From NCBI RefSeq assembly GCF_000447295.1, contig NZ_KE650771.1, forward strand, positions 2,622,469-2,686,468: DNA of 64,000 bases, written 5' to 3'. Positions 23,335 to 32,837 of this stretch are shown here, one piece after another. The translations under genes were made by a program, and so were the position numbers. Source of the stretch: Fischerella sp. PCC 9431 (GTDB lineage Bacteria > Cyanobacteriota > Cyanobacteriia > Cyanobacteriales > Nostocaceae). The notes beneath the pieces were generated by a model. It did no database searches. It saw only the letters and a program-made list of their open reading frames with translations, and was not told where the DNA came from. Position 1 is the first letter of the stretch, and each line of letters begins with the position of its first letter.

Positions 23335-25359
23335 CTAGGGCGATTGATTAAACACCCACTTTAACCATTGTCTAAAGGAACTGATAAAGTTGAGACGACG
23401 CACACCAGGCGCACGTGCGGTGGCTAGGCCATCAACAGCACATAAACAGGAATATTGCAAGCCGAGGAAGCTGTCTACTGCTGCGTAAGGACCACCGAAG
23501 GTAATTGCACCCGCAGCATAAAGTTTACCTTGACCATTCCGCATTTCTACGACTTCAAAGTCGTTGGCAACGCTTAAACGTCCCACAGGATTGAGTGGTA
23601 GGTGGTTATGTTCCACTAAATCTTGAAGTAAAGGGCTTTCTTTGACCTTAGCATCAAGACCAGTGGCATCAATAATAAAATCAACAGCAGGGAGTTGAAT
23701 TTCGCCAAAGTCTTTATCTTTTATATAAGCAATGAGATGGTTTTGATTATCCTGTTCAACTCTAGTGACGACAGCAAACTGAATTTTATACCAACCTTCT
23801 CTCAGCCCCACCTCTGTGATCAACTGCCAATCTAAGCGATCTGCGGTGGTGGTTCCGCCCCAGACTTGATTAGAGATTAATTCTTTACGCTGTTCTGGAT
23901 TAGCTTTTTCGAGGACTTCTCGTAGTTCTCCACCCCAGCAAGCTTTGGGCCAGTTAAATGGTTGCAATTCGATATGATGTTTGACAATACGCTGCGAAGT
24001 GCCGTATTTATTACCTTGGGGTTTTGGCGATCGCATTAAATGCAAAATAGAAATATTTGGGTTTCTCTTACGTGCTTCATAGATGCGTTGCACAATTCGA
24101 GAAGCAACTATTCCTCGTCCTTGAATTAAGACTCTACCGCCTTGACGTTCTAGCTGTTCATAAACATGGTTATGGTTTTCGTAAGCATTCACAACTGACT
24201 TAAAGTCTTTATATCTCTCCCGATAAGCTTGTAAATGGGGAAGAAATTGCAGCGCTGGATAACCAGTGGCTATGTGTAAATAACGACTGACGAAAAAAGC
24301 ATGGTTTCCACGTCCACGAGAATAAGCCACGCAGTATCTGCCATCATTGGTTTTACGAATTGCCAAGACTCGTCCAAACTGATAAATTTTGTCCCAACCG
24401 ATGCGTTTTGCTTCCCGATCAATAGAATCAAAAACGTTACCTGCACGGGGGGTATAAGTTTCAGCAAAAGTGGGTTCAGCAAAAACCTTCCACAGATGTT
24501 TTATAGAATCATTGATTTTACCTTTGCCAAAGTCATGCCAAGCTTCTCGTAAAGCATAGCTAGGCCAACCCCAAATATTATCAGGACAAGAGTCAGAATT
24601 GGAACGCAATCTTTCATGTAAAGGAATTTGCGAGTTCAAACACAAAAGTTTGTAACGGGCATAGGGTTCTTTATCTATACCTAGCGCTACTATTTTGTCA
24701 GTTGGAACACCAGATAATCTCAGCAAATCTACCCAAATAAAACTACCTAAGCCTGCCCCAACAGCCAAATAATAAGTTTCATCTACTGGCATACCCGTCG
24801 CATGAAGGGCTTGGACAGGGACAACTTCTTGCTGAAATATCGGTGGTGGAAAATTGCTGCCCAGTGGTGTTACTACTTGCGGAGCTAAGGTAGGGTCTGG
24901 GATGTTAGTGTTGGGATTAAAGACAATGACCGAATTTCCACTAGGGACTGCTGGGACAGGACTAGGTGGACTAGGTGGACTAGGTGGACTAGTTAGTGTA
25001 GGTGGGCTAGCTGGAACTGAGGCAGCAAAAGTTACAGAAATAACGTAGGGCCCTATTTGCACAACATCGCCACTATTGACCACAGCCTGTGTCTGGCGTT
25101 GGCCATTGACGTAGATACCATTGACGCTACCTTGATCTGTGACTATTAGTTGATTTTGTTCCCATTCAATCAAGGCATGAAAGCGAGAAACTTGGTCATT
25201 ATTTAATACCATTCGGGCGACTTGTTGTCCCCTTAGTTCAGCAGGCATCCGGGCAAATTCTCTACCGAAAGCAACAGGTACTCTCAATTTTGGTTCTCGT
25301 CTTTCTCCTGTGACAGGATCTTGCCAAAGTAATTGAATTTCTAAAGAACCACTATTCAT
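23335..25359 (-). CDS. FHA domain-flavoprotein fusion
   Basis: A 674-residue protein. Residues 25-110 form an FHA phosphothreonine-binding domain (GR at 32-33, SRFH at 58-61, GSVNGIYVNG at 77-86). Residues 116-140 are a SPP-repeat linker encoded by a 9-bp tandem repeat. From about 195 to 650 there is a two-dinucleotide-binding oxidoreductase-like region: AVGAGLGSF at 199-207, a second RVLIQGRGIVASRIV Rossmann-type motif, an IDATGL segment and AAGAITFGGPYAAVDSFLGLQ near the end, as in FAD/NAD(P)-binding monooxygenases. The substrate is unknown. It lies 146 bases after another FHA gene on the same strand. Confidence 0.8.
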   Translation of the reverse strand: MNSGSLEIQLLWQDPVTGERREPKLRVPVAFGREFARMPAELRGQQVARMVLNNDQVSRFHALIEWEQNQLIVTDQGSVNGIYVNGQRQTQAVVNSGDVVQIGPYVISVTFAASVPASPPTLTSPPSPPSPPSPVPAVPSGNSVIVFNPNTNIPDPTLAPQVVTPLGSNFPPPIFQQEVVPVQALHATGMPVDETYYLAVGAGLGSFIWVDLLRLSGVPTDKIVALGIDKEPYARYKLLCLNSQIPLHERLRSNSDSCPDNIWGWPSYALREAWHDFGKGKINDSIKHLWKVFAEPTFAETYTPRAGNVFDSIDREAKRIGWDKIYQFGRVLAIRKTNDGRYCVAYSRGRGNHAFFVSRYLHIATGYPALQFLPHLQAYRERYKDFKSVVNAYENHNHVYEQLERQGGRVLIQGRGIVASRIVQRIYEARKRNPNISILHLMRSPKPQGNKYGTSQRIVKHHIELQPFNWPKACWGGELREVLEKANPEQRKELISNQVWGGTTTADRLDWQLITEVGLREGWYKIQFAVVTRVEQDNQNHLIAYIKDKDFGEIQLPAVDFIIDATGLDAKVKESPLLQDLVEHNHLPLNPVGRLSVANDFEVVEMRNGQGKLYAAGAITFGGPYAAVDSFLGLQYSCLCAVDGLATARAPGVRRLNFISSFRQWLKWVFNQSP

Positions 25360-25505
25360 AAGTATTTTTATTTATAAGCAAATAAATATTTAAAGTATTT
25401 AGTCATTGGTCATTTGTCATGGGTCAATTGTTATTAGTTATTCTCCCTCTCCCTTCCCTTGTCCTCCTTGTCTCCCTTGTCCCTCTTTTATTTATTTACA
25501 AGTTT

Positions 25506-26195
25506 CTAACGATTCGGTGGTACTAACACACTGAGGGCATCTTGCAAAGAATGACCACAGTGCTGACAGCCTAATAATAAGTGTTTATATGAGGAAAGTT
25601 TTTTACATCTGGGACATTGCAATCCATAAACCCCTTGTGGTTGTGGTTGCTGTTGTACGGCGGGTGTGACTGGATGATGGTGATGATGTGCTGCTACTTG
25701 TGGTTGTGGTGCGGGCTGGTGATAATTGGGATGTGGCTGTGGTTGTGGTGTGGGTTGATGATAATTGAGATGTAGCTGTGGTTGTGCCACAGGAATTGGC
25801 GGAGGATTGATAAGTTGTGGCTGTGGGGGCGTCAAAATTGTTGGTGGTACAGTGCTACCTCCTGGAACAGAAACTTCTGTGACTTTGAGTTGTTGTTGTC
25901 CTAAATAAATAATGCTGCCTTCACTTAAAGGCATTTCACCTTGTACCAGTTTCTGCCCATCTACTAAGGGAGGATTTTGTTCACGCAAATTTTTAATCAA
26001 AAAACGCTGCTGTTGGGCGTTAAAAAAGATTTCTATATGCAAGCCTGATACTGTAGGATGACTCAAAATAATATCACACCGGACTGGATCGCGACCAATA
26101 CGGATTGTGCCAGGATTTTTACTTGGCTGTGTTTCGTGAATTTTCTGAGTTTGAGTTTGACCTGCGTCGTGCCATTGTAAAGTTAGTGTGTTCAT
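25506..26195 (-). CDS. FHA domain-zinc ribbon protein
   Basis: A 229-residue protein. An N-terminal FHA domain spans about residues 2-108 (IRIGRDPVRCDIILSHPTVS, then SGLH). A Pro/Gln/His-rich linker follows, with a run of histidines (HHHHH) near residue 170. The C-terminus is a short zinc ribbon with CPRC and CQHC pairs. FHA domains bind phosphothreonine, so this looks like an adaptor in Ser/Thr kinase signalling. The ATG at 26195 is preferred over one four codons upstream (inference). Upstream of and co-oriented with the FHA-flavoprotein gene. Confidence 0.82.
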   Translation of the reverse strand: MNTLTLQWHDAGQTQTQKIHETQPSKNPGTIRIGRDPVRCDIILSHPTVSGLHIEIFFNAQQQRFLIKNLREQNPPLVDGQKLVQGEMPLSEGSIIYLGQQQLKVTEVSVPGGSTVPPTILTPPQPQLINPPPIPVAQPQLHLNYHQPTPQPQPHPNYHQPAPQPQVAAHHHHHPVTPAVQQQPQPQGVYGLQCPRCKKLSSYKHLLLGCQHCGHSLQDALSVLVPPNR

Positions 26196-26426
26196 TCTTC
26201 TCCCCAAAACCTATATTTTAAATACAATTCCTCCCTGTGCGATTCCTAACACGATGAGGCAGGTGTAAGCAACTAATTAAAACATATTTAGATGAAACTT
26301 TAAAAAGTAATTTATATTGATAGTATGCTTAGTATTGCTTTGCATAAAATTGTAGTGTTATTAAGAGCAAAAAGAGTGTAAACTGTTTCGGAATTTAACT
26401 TGTTACGAATTGGTACAAATGTTTAC

Positions 26427-27092
26427 TTAGCGATCGCTTGCTAATTTATCAGCAATCCGCGTAGTTTCTGGTAAACGATATTTTGGCGTACAACGTAATA
26501 CATAGTCAATTGCTGTGGGTAAACTAATGCGATGTCCGCTAGAAACATATACAGGCTTGACTCCAACACGGGTTCGCAACACAGCCCCAATTATGTCATC
26601 TTTATGGATTAAGGGTTGCCAGCTACCTCGTGTATCTGGTAATTCTTCATGTTTACCGATGAGTAAGGATTTTGCTACACCGATAGTAGGTATATCTATG
26701 ATGACTCCCAGATGACAAGCTATGCCAAATCTGCGGGGATGGGCTATTCCTTGACCATCGCACAAAATCAAATCTGGTGTAATTTTTATCTTTTCTAAAG
26801 CATCTAAGACAGCAGGTATTTCCCGAAACGACAGGAAACCAGGGATGTAAGGAAAAGATGTCGGACGACGGGCTATACTCGTCTCTTGTAATTTTAAGTC
26901 TGGAAAACTCAGTACTGCTACTGCTGCTCTGCTAATCGTACCATCAGCTTCAAAACCCATATCGACGCCAGCAACATATTGTACAGGTTGCTGGAGTTGA
27001 TCTGAGGTGATCACTTCAGTTTGCATTTCTTCTTGGATAGCGATCGCTTCTTCTATTGTCAAAGTCCAAGCATGACGCTGGCTAATCTTCAT
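26427..27092 (-). CDS. nfi: Endonuclease V
   Basis: A 221-residue nuclease that cuts near deoxyinosine and other deaminated bases. The catalytic residues are in VAGVDMGFE (Asp), PYIPGFLSFRE (the PYIP wedge and Glu) and LILCDGQGIAHPRRFG (Asp). The ATG at 27092 gives the normal N-terminus; a GTG at 27125 is possible but lacks a ribosome-binding site. Single gene. Confidence 0.93.
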   Translation of the reverse strand: MKISQRHAWTLTIEEAIAIQEEMQTEVITSDQLQQPVQYVAGVDMGFEADGTISRAAVAVLSFPDLKLQETSIARRPTSFPYIPGFLSFREIPAVLDALEKIKITPDLILCDGQGIAHPRRFGIACHLGVIIDIPTIGVAKSLLIGKHEELPDTRGSWQPLIHKDDIIGAVLRTRVGVKPVYVSSGHRISLPTAIDYVLRCTPKYRLPETTRIADKLASDR

Positions 27093-27358
27093 GGCTAAAT
27101 TTGATGGATAGCAAATAATTACCACCCGATAGAAAGGAATTGTTCCGAAATCATTACAGTAGATTGTGTATCTAATATAATGTCATTACTATGAGAAAGC
27201 TTTGTAACTTTTTGTTAAAGTCTGGATATCAAATTTTAGTCTTAGCAGAGTAGTAGTTAGCCGCGTATAAAGTTGCGATTTTTGTAGTGAGTTCTTCAGA
27301 TCTCGCTCATTAAGTATTTCCCATTACTCAAATGTAATTTACTGGGGATGACACAAGT

Positions 27359-28204
27359 ATGCATAACAATAGAAGAAACATAGACAAAAACTCTCCTCTT
27401 AGTTTTTATTTAGGTGGAGGATTAATTATATTAATATTGGCATTTCTTTTCCGCCCCTTTACGATTGTCAACGCCGGAGAAAGGGGTGTTGTCATGCAAT
27501 TTGGCAAAGTTCAAGACAGGGTGTTAGATGAAGGTATCCACCCAATTGTGCCAGTAATCACATCTGTAAGAAAACTGAATGTTCGAGTTACTCAAAATAG
27601 TTTTAAGGCTGATGCTGCTTCTCGTGACTTGCAAAAAGTTACAACCGAACTTGCTGTAAATTGGCATATAGATCCAACACGGATAAATAAAGTTTTTCAA
27701 CAAGTTGGAGATAATGAACAAATTGTTGTGGGAATTATGACTCCCGCAGTCTCTGAAGTTTTGAAAGCAGCTACTGCAAAAAAAACCGCAGAAGAAATTA
27801 TCACTAAAAGAACAGAATTAAAACAAGAAATTGATAATGGTTTGAAAACTCGTCTTGCTGCTTATGGTGTAGTTGTTGATGATGTATCTTTAGTAGATTT
27901 TGCTTTTTCTCCTGAATTTAGCCGGGCGATTGAAGCTAAACAAATAGCTGAACAAGAAGCGAAACAAGCAGAATTTATTGCCAAACGAGCAACACAAGAA
28001 GCACAAGCAGATGTTAATCGTGCTAAAGGTCAAGCAGAAGCACAAAAGTTATTACGACTGACATTAACTCCAGAGTTATTACAAAAGCAAGCAATAGAAA
28101 AATGGGATGGACATTTTCCCACAGTCATGGGTGGTAATGGTAGCTTGCCATTAATTAATATTAACCCTGCTAGTTTAAACTCTCAAAAACAAGCTAATCA
28201 GTAA
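27359..28204 (+). CDS. Prohibitin-type SPFH/Band 7 protein
   Basis: A 281-residue protein with one N-terminal membrane span (about 14-34), an SPFH domain (about 35-190, beginning VNAGERGVVMQFGKV) and a long Ala/Gln/Glu-rich coiled coil (about 190-235). The pattern is that of prohibitins, which form membrane ring assemblies and modulate FtsH proteases. Synechocystis slr1106 is a close analogue in length and layout. Convergent with the glycan operon. Confidence 0.9.
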   Translation: MHNNRRNIDKNSPLSFYLGGGLIILILAFLFRPFTIVNAGERGVVMQFGKVQDRVLDEGIHPIVPVITSVRKLNVRVTQNSFKADAASRDLQKVTTELAVNWHIDPTRINKVFQQVGDNEQIVVGIMTPAVSEVLKAATAKKTAEEIITKRTELKQEIDNGLKTRLAAYGVVVDDVSLVDFAFSPEFSRAIEAKQIAEQEAKQAEFIAKRATQEAQADVNRAKGQAEAQKLLRLTLTPELLQKQAIEKWDGHFPTVMGGNGSLPLININPASLNSQKQANQ

Positions 28205-28229
28205 CTGATTTGAACTATAATAAAAATAT

Positions 28230-29159
28230 TTACCAAGTCTTACCCAGTCTGCCACGAAAACCATCAAAAGTTCCCACGATGCAAGCCCATAATTTTATGA
28301 AAATAGAATTTGGCTCATAACGAATAATTCTCTCCATCATCGTCAATAAAATTTTTATTCTATAAGCTATTAAATGATGTAAGAATCTTTGTTGCACGAG
28401 CCTGGTTTCTAAAAAAGTATGATTTCTGCAAGCATAGTAATAGCGGGAAGGAGAACAAATAAAAGTATTCAATGTGTTTGTATATTTTTTAAATCTATCT
28501 TTCACTTGAGAATAATTTCCGATACGATGTTTCATCATCGCATTTTTGACAACAATAATTTTATATTCTTTCTTACGGAAATTCATGCAGTAAGCATAAT
28601 CTACTGCGTCTAAAAACAAATCTACTTTTGGTAGTTCAATATATTTGGCTGCATTGATGTTGACTAAAGAACCTGATGTAATAACAGCATCACATTGATA
28701 AATATTTTGAGTTGCAAGACTTCCAGATACAGGTACAAGCTTATAATCTGTAAAAATACAACCAGGAAATTCTTGCTTTGTATTAATATCGAATATTGTA
28801 GGAGCAATAATTCCTATGTTGTGATTAATCGATAAGTCTTGATAATTAGTTAATAGTTTTTCTAAAACATTAGCATCTGGTTCACTATCTTGATCAAATA
28901 GCCAAAGAAAATCATAGCCTTTTTGGATAGCCCAACTAACGGCAATTTTTAACCCTCCAGCAACTCCAATGTTTTCAGGATGGAAATCTACAATTATATT
29001 TTCCTGACTGTTACTGGCGATAATTTGATTTTTAGAATTATCAACAATATATATTTTTTCAATTGGGTATGACTGTTTTGTTATGGCTATAAGAGTTTTC
29101 TGAAGAGCTTCTATTTCTTGATAAGCTGTTATGTAAGCTGCTACTCTATATTTTTTCAT
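28230..29159 (-). CDS. Glycosyltransferase family 2, rhamnosyltransferase-like
   Basis: A 309-residue GT2 enzyme. The N-terminal nucleotide-sugar fold begins AAYITAYQEIEAL and the DXD motif is in WLFDQDSEP; VDFHPENIGVAGGLK is typical of rhamnosyl- and galactofuranosyl-type transferases. The C-terminal helices end RGRLGKTW. Last gene of a four-gene minus-strand glycan unit, 46 bases after the previous gene. Confidence 0.88.
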   Translation of the reverse strand: MKKYRVAAYITAYQEIEALQKTLIAITKQSYPIEKIYIVDNSKNQIIASNSQENIIVDFHPENIGVAGGLKIAVSWAIQKGYDFLWLFDQDSEPDANVLEKLLTNYQDLSINHNIGIIAPTIFDINTKQEFPGCIFTDYKLVPVSGSLATQNIYQCDAVITSGSLVNINAAKYIELPKVDLFLDAVDYAYCMNFRKKEYKIIVVKNAMMKHRIGNYSQVKDRFKKYTNTLNTFICSPSRYYYACRNHTFLETRLVQQRFLHHLIAYRIKILLTMMERIIRYEPNSIFIKLWACIVGTFDGFRGRLGKTW

Positions 29160-29205
29160 TTAATTTTTGAGTGCTAAAGCACTGACTACAAACAACAAGT
29201 CAATT

Positions 29206-30465
29206 TTATTTTGCTAAACCTAACATTTTTTTCACTTTCAACCATTGATTCCTCAGCTTCCAAAACTTACTTGATTCCATTGCTGCAATTTGAGCATAAG
29301 CATATTGCAGTTCTTGCAAAATGAAATTAGTTTGATTTTGTTGAGAAGGTAGATTTAGTTCGAGATAAATTTCACTTTTAGGAAATCCAAACCACATATC
29401 TGACGCATAATATTTATTAGCTAATTTTTTGAACTTATGATAAAAATATTTAGCTATATTAAGCGCATATTTGTTAGTAGTATTAATCATGGATTCTGAA
29501 TGTACTCTGTAGTAACTAAGTACTGTAGGGACAAGTTTGCAGGAGTAGTTTGACTGAGCAATTTTTAACCAGAGATCGTAGTCATCCCATCCAAACCAAC
29601 CATATTCAATTAATTCTGTAGAATATCCACCTAGTTTGAGTAAAATATTTTTATCAAACAAAGCCATAGCATCTATATATGGCTGTTTAACTAATTTATG
29701 TACATCCCACTCATAGCAAGAAATACGATTAATCTCTTGTCTAGTTTGGTTATCAAATCTTTGTATTTCTCCATAAACAGCAGCATGTTGGGAAGATTTA
29801 ATTGTTTCATAAAGAACAGATAAACAATTTGGGTGAATCCAATTATCTGCATCTAAGATGAAAACAAAGGGAGAACGAGAGAGTTTCAATCCGACATTTC
29901 TAGCATCTGCTAAACCAGTATTAAACCACTTACTAACTAAACAGATTGGTAATTGAGATTGTTGCAAATATTCTGAGACTAAATTAGCCGAGTTATCTGT
30001 TGAACAATCGTCAATAACTAAGACTTCAATACCTCCTGGGATGTTAGCTAAGTCTGTTTTCGCAACGCTTTCTAAACATTCATAAATGTATTCTGAGTAA
30101 TTATAAAGTGTAATAATCACCGATATAGATGGTTTTTCACAATTATCATATGCAGAATTTGATTTTAAATTCCACGGATACTTACCCATTTTTTCATATA
30201 AATTTGCGGCTTTTAAACGAGAGATATACAATAGTCTTTTTTCATCTATAGTTAAATTTGAGTCTTTGATTTTGACTGGTTGTGGTTCTAATTGCGTGGA
30301 TTTATAAAAATTTTTTTCATGATGGACATGAGGATAGTTTAAAATTAGCTGTGGTTGTAGATAATCAGTATTTAATTCTGTTTGACTTGTTAATAACTCT
30401 GAGTGGCGAGAGTTCAGTTTTGTTTGGTTCAATATTAATTGAGACTGCTCTTTTGCTTTAATCAT
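29206..30465 (-). CDS. Glycosyltransferase family 2
   Basis: A 419-residue GT2 protein. Residues 100-330 (full frame) hold the catalytic fold, SVIITLYNYSEYIYECLES and the DXD motif FILDADNWIHP. The C-terminus is a short helix AMESSKFWKLRNQWLKVKK, also found at the end of the neighbouring methyltransferase. The ATG at 30465 is chosen because AAAGGTGA, overlapping the upstream stop codon, is correctly spaced; an upstream ATG at 30531 would overlap the methyltransferase by 58 bases. Confidence 0.86.
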   Translation of the reverse strand: MIKAKEQSQLILNQTKLNSRHSELLTSQTELNTDYLQPQLILNYPHVHHEKNFYKSTQLEPQPVKIKDSNLTIDEKRLLYISRLKAANLYEKMGKYPWNLKSNSAYDNCEKPSISVIITLYNYSEYIYECLESVAKTDLANIPGGIEVLVIDDCSTDNSANLVSEYLQQSQLPICLVSKWFNTGLADARNVGLKLSRSPFVFILDADNWIHPNCLSVLYETIKSSQHAAVYGEIQRFDNQTRQEINRISCYEWDVHKLVKQPYIDAMALFDKNILLKLGGYSTELIEYGWFGWDDYDLWLKIAQSNYSCKLVPTVLSYYRVHSESMINTTNKYALNIAKYFYHKFKKLANKYYASDMWFGFPKSEIYLELNLPSQQNQTNFILQELQYAYAQIAAMESSKFWKLRNQWLKVKKMLGLAK

Positions 30466-30473
30466 TGCTGAAT

Positions 30474-31550
30474 TCACCTTTGCAAAATAAAAGCTTTTTT
30501 GATTTGAAACCAAGCTTGACGAAGTTTCCAAAACTTACTACTTTCCATTGCTTTGATTATATTTTGACAATTCTCCCAGCCTGTATGAGCTTGGTGTAAC
30601 TGAGTTTGTGTATTTTGCCATTGCTGCTGAATTTCTTGTAACTGAGATTGAGATTGTTGTAATTGATTATTTACTTGTTCTAATTGAGTTTGAGCTTTTT
30701 CTAACTGAATTTGTTTATCTTCTAAATCAAACTGCGATCGCTTGAAATCAGCATATATTTCTTTTAGCTGATTTTGGCAATAATTATAGTCTTCAAGTAG
30801 TTGAGAATATTGTTGATGTAAAGAGGAATATTTACCCTCTAAACTTAATGGAAATGCTCGCAATACAAATTGCAATGTATCAGCATCTTCATCCTGTTCA
30901 ATAGTATTAATAATATTAAGATCAATTTTGTTTTTATCTATATAAGGTATCCAGTTAGAACCAGAAAAAATCGGCAATTTTATTTTTTCATAAGTATCAA
31001 CAAAATATCCAGAACGCTCAAATAATTCTGTAACTGTTTGACGAGTAAAAAATCTTAAATGTGTATTATCTAAAATACCAAGTTCTGTATATTCAAATTT
31101 TCCTTGTAATAAAGCTAGTCGAATCGCTCCATGAGCAATGTTAGGAATAGAAGCAACTATATATCCTCCTGGCTGCAATATTTGCCTTGTTTCTTCTAGT
31201 ATTTTCCAAGGATCTCGCAGATGTTCTAAAATATCTCCAAATACAGCTACATCAAAAGTTTGTCCTGATAAAATATCTGTTAAATTTACAAAATCCAAAT
31301 CAGCAACAATCACTTCTTGGCAATATTCTTCAGCTATTTTTGCAGCCTTGGCATTAATTTCAATTCCAGTAACTTGACAGCCTTTACTACTTAGTAGTCT
31401 AGCAAAATAACCTGTAGCGCAGCCAAAATCAATGACACGTTTATTTTCTCCTACCCAATGGAGCATTTTTTTTAAACTACTATTTTCATCTAATTCTTCT
31501 ATAGTTATATTTGGTAATAAAGGATAATCTTTTTCTGATGTAATTATCAT
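30474..31550 (-). CDS. Class I SAM methyltransferase with coiled coil
   Basis: A 358-residue protein. Residues 15-180 form a Methyltransf_23-type Rossmann domain with VIDFGCATGYFARLL as the SAM loop and DVAVFGDILEHLRDP following. Residues about 245-325 are a glutamine-rich coiled coil, and the C-terminus carries KAMESSKFWKLRQAWFQIKK. It probably methylates a glycan end or a sugar intermediate (inference from the operon). It is translationally close to both neighbours (15 bases from the ATPase gene, 8 bases to the next). Confidence 0.86.
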   Translation of the reverse strand: MIITSEKDYPLLPNITIEELDENSSLKKMLHWVGENKRVIDFGCATGYFARLLSSKGCQVTGIEINAKAAKIAEEYCQEVIVADLDFVNLTDILSGQTFDVAVFGDILEHLRDPWKILEETRQILQPGGYIVASIPNIAHGAIRLALLQGKFEYTELGILDNTHLRFFTRQTVTELFERSGYFVDTYEKIKLPIFSGSNWIPYIDKNKIDLNIINTIEQDEDADTLQFVLRAFPLSLEGKYSSLHQQYSQLLEDYNYCQNQLKEIYADFKRSQFDLEDKQIQLEKAQTQLEQVNNQLQQSQSQLQEIQQQWQNTQTQLHQAHTGWENCQNIIKAMESSKFWKLRQAWFQIKKAFILQR

Positions 31551-31565
31551 ATAAATACACTATTA

Positions 31566-32837
31566 TTATCTGATAACTGGTAATTTTTGAGGTGACACCT
31601 GAACACTGATTGGCACATCTACCCAAGCATGGATACGCTTACCTGTATCAGGAGGAAGCACTTGGAATACCATTGCATTGTCAATCCAGTCAAATGTCAT
31701 TGCTGTATAGTTTTCTGCACCTGCTACAGTCAAACTATAAGAACCTGGACGTAACGGTAAATGAAATGTAAATTCTACTCTTAACTGTTCTCCTGACTCT
31801 AATTTGCCAATTGGGTAATTTTCTTCAAATGTATTACTACCAATTAGTTCGTTACCATTTTTGTCACAAATAAAAAAACCAACTATACATGCTTGTAAAG
31901 CTTCATGAATATCAATTTCAACAATTAATTTAACTTGTTCATTAAATCCTATAGTAGGTGTTTCTCCTAAGTCTTCTCCCATTTTATTAAGTAATTGAAT
32001 GTTGTTGATTAATGCTTTTTGATTACCTCTGCGAGTAGGCTGGGACTTTACTAAAGTATGCTGAGATGAATTTTCTTCTTCATTATTGATTATGCCTAAT
32101 TCTGTTTCTGTCACCAGCTTCATGTACTTGATAATCACAGCATTAGGCGTTCCCGAAAAATAGTTTTTACCTTCATGAATCATGACTGCTGAATTACATA
32201 ATGTTTTAACTGCTCCAGAATCGTGAGATACAAATAATGTGGTAACTCCAGAATCCATTAAACTTCGCATCCGACGCATACAGCGATGTTGAAAAACTAT
32301 ATCCCCCACTGCTAGCGCTTCATCAACAATTAAAATTTCTGGATCGACATTCACTGCTACCGCAAAAGCCAAGCGGACAAACATCCCACTAGAATAAGTT
32401 TTAACTGGTTGCTCAATAAAATCTCCAATATCAGCAAAACTAGCTATGGCGTCAAATTTATCTTCAATTTCTTTTTGAGTTAATCCTAATAATCTGCCAT
32501 TAAAAAATACATTTTGTCTACCAGTAAATTCTGGGTTAAATCCACTACCTAATTCTAATAATGCTGATACACGACCATTCACTATCACTTCACCTGTAGT
32601 CGGTGTCAAAGTACCAGCAATAATTTGTAGTAAAGTACTCTTACCAGAGCCATTTTTACCGACGATTCCTACTGTTTCACCTTTGGGAATCTCTAAATTA
32701 ATATCTCGTAATGCCCAAAATTCATTAGCTCTACTTTTACCTGGTAAAAAAATTTCTTTGAGCCTATCCACAGGATGAATATAGCATTTAAAACTCTTGG
32801 AGATATTTTTTAGGGAAATCGCTATTTCTTCTCCCAT
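31566..32837 (-). CDS. Wzt-type polysaccharide ABC transporter ATPase
   Basis: A 423-residue ATPase. Walker A is GKNGSGKSTLL, the signature is YSSGMFVRLAFA and Walker B is ILIVDEALAVGD. Residues about 290-420 form a Wzt C-terminal beta-sandwich domain that in O-antigen export recognises the capped non-reducing end of the glycan. First gene of the operon with a methyltransferase and two glycosyltransferases, which supports a chain-terminating, cap-recognition system. The Wzm permease partner is not in the window; the 876 bases upstream hold no gene. Confidence 0.9.
   Translation of the reverse strand: MGEEIAISLKNISKSFKCYIHPVDRLKEIFLPGKSRANEFWALRDINLEIPKGETVGIVGKNGSGKSTLLQIIAGTLTPTTGEVIVNGRVSALLELGSGFNPEFTGRQNVFFNGRLLGLTQKEIEDKFDAIASFADIGDFIEQPVKTYSSGMFVRLAFAVAVNVDPEILIVDEALAVGDIVFQHRCMRRMRSLMDSGVTTLFVSHDSGAVKTLCNSAVMIHEGKNYFSGTPNAVIIKYMKLVTETELGIINNEEENSSQHTLVKSQPTRRGNQKALINNIQLLNKMGEDLGETPTIGFNEQVKLIVEIDIHEALQACIVGFFICDKNGNELIGSNTFEENYPIGKLESGEQLRVEFTFHLPLRPGSYSLTVAGAENYTAMTFDWIDNAMVFQVLPPDTGKRIHAWVDVPISVQVSPQKLPVIR

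Noticed and set aside
24957-24990. Independent repeat element (GGACTAGGT units)
   Set aside because: It encodes the SPP linker of the FHA-flavoprotein and is explained by it.
30466-30531. Overlap of 58 bases between methyltransferase and glycosyltransferase genes
   Set aside because: The ATG at 30465 with a well-placed ribosome-binding site removes the overlap.
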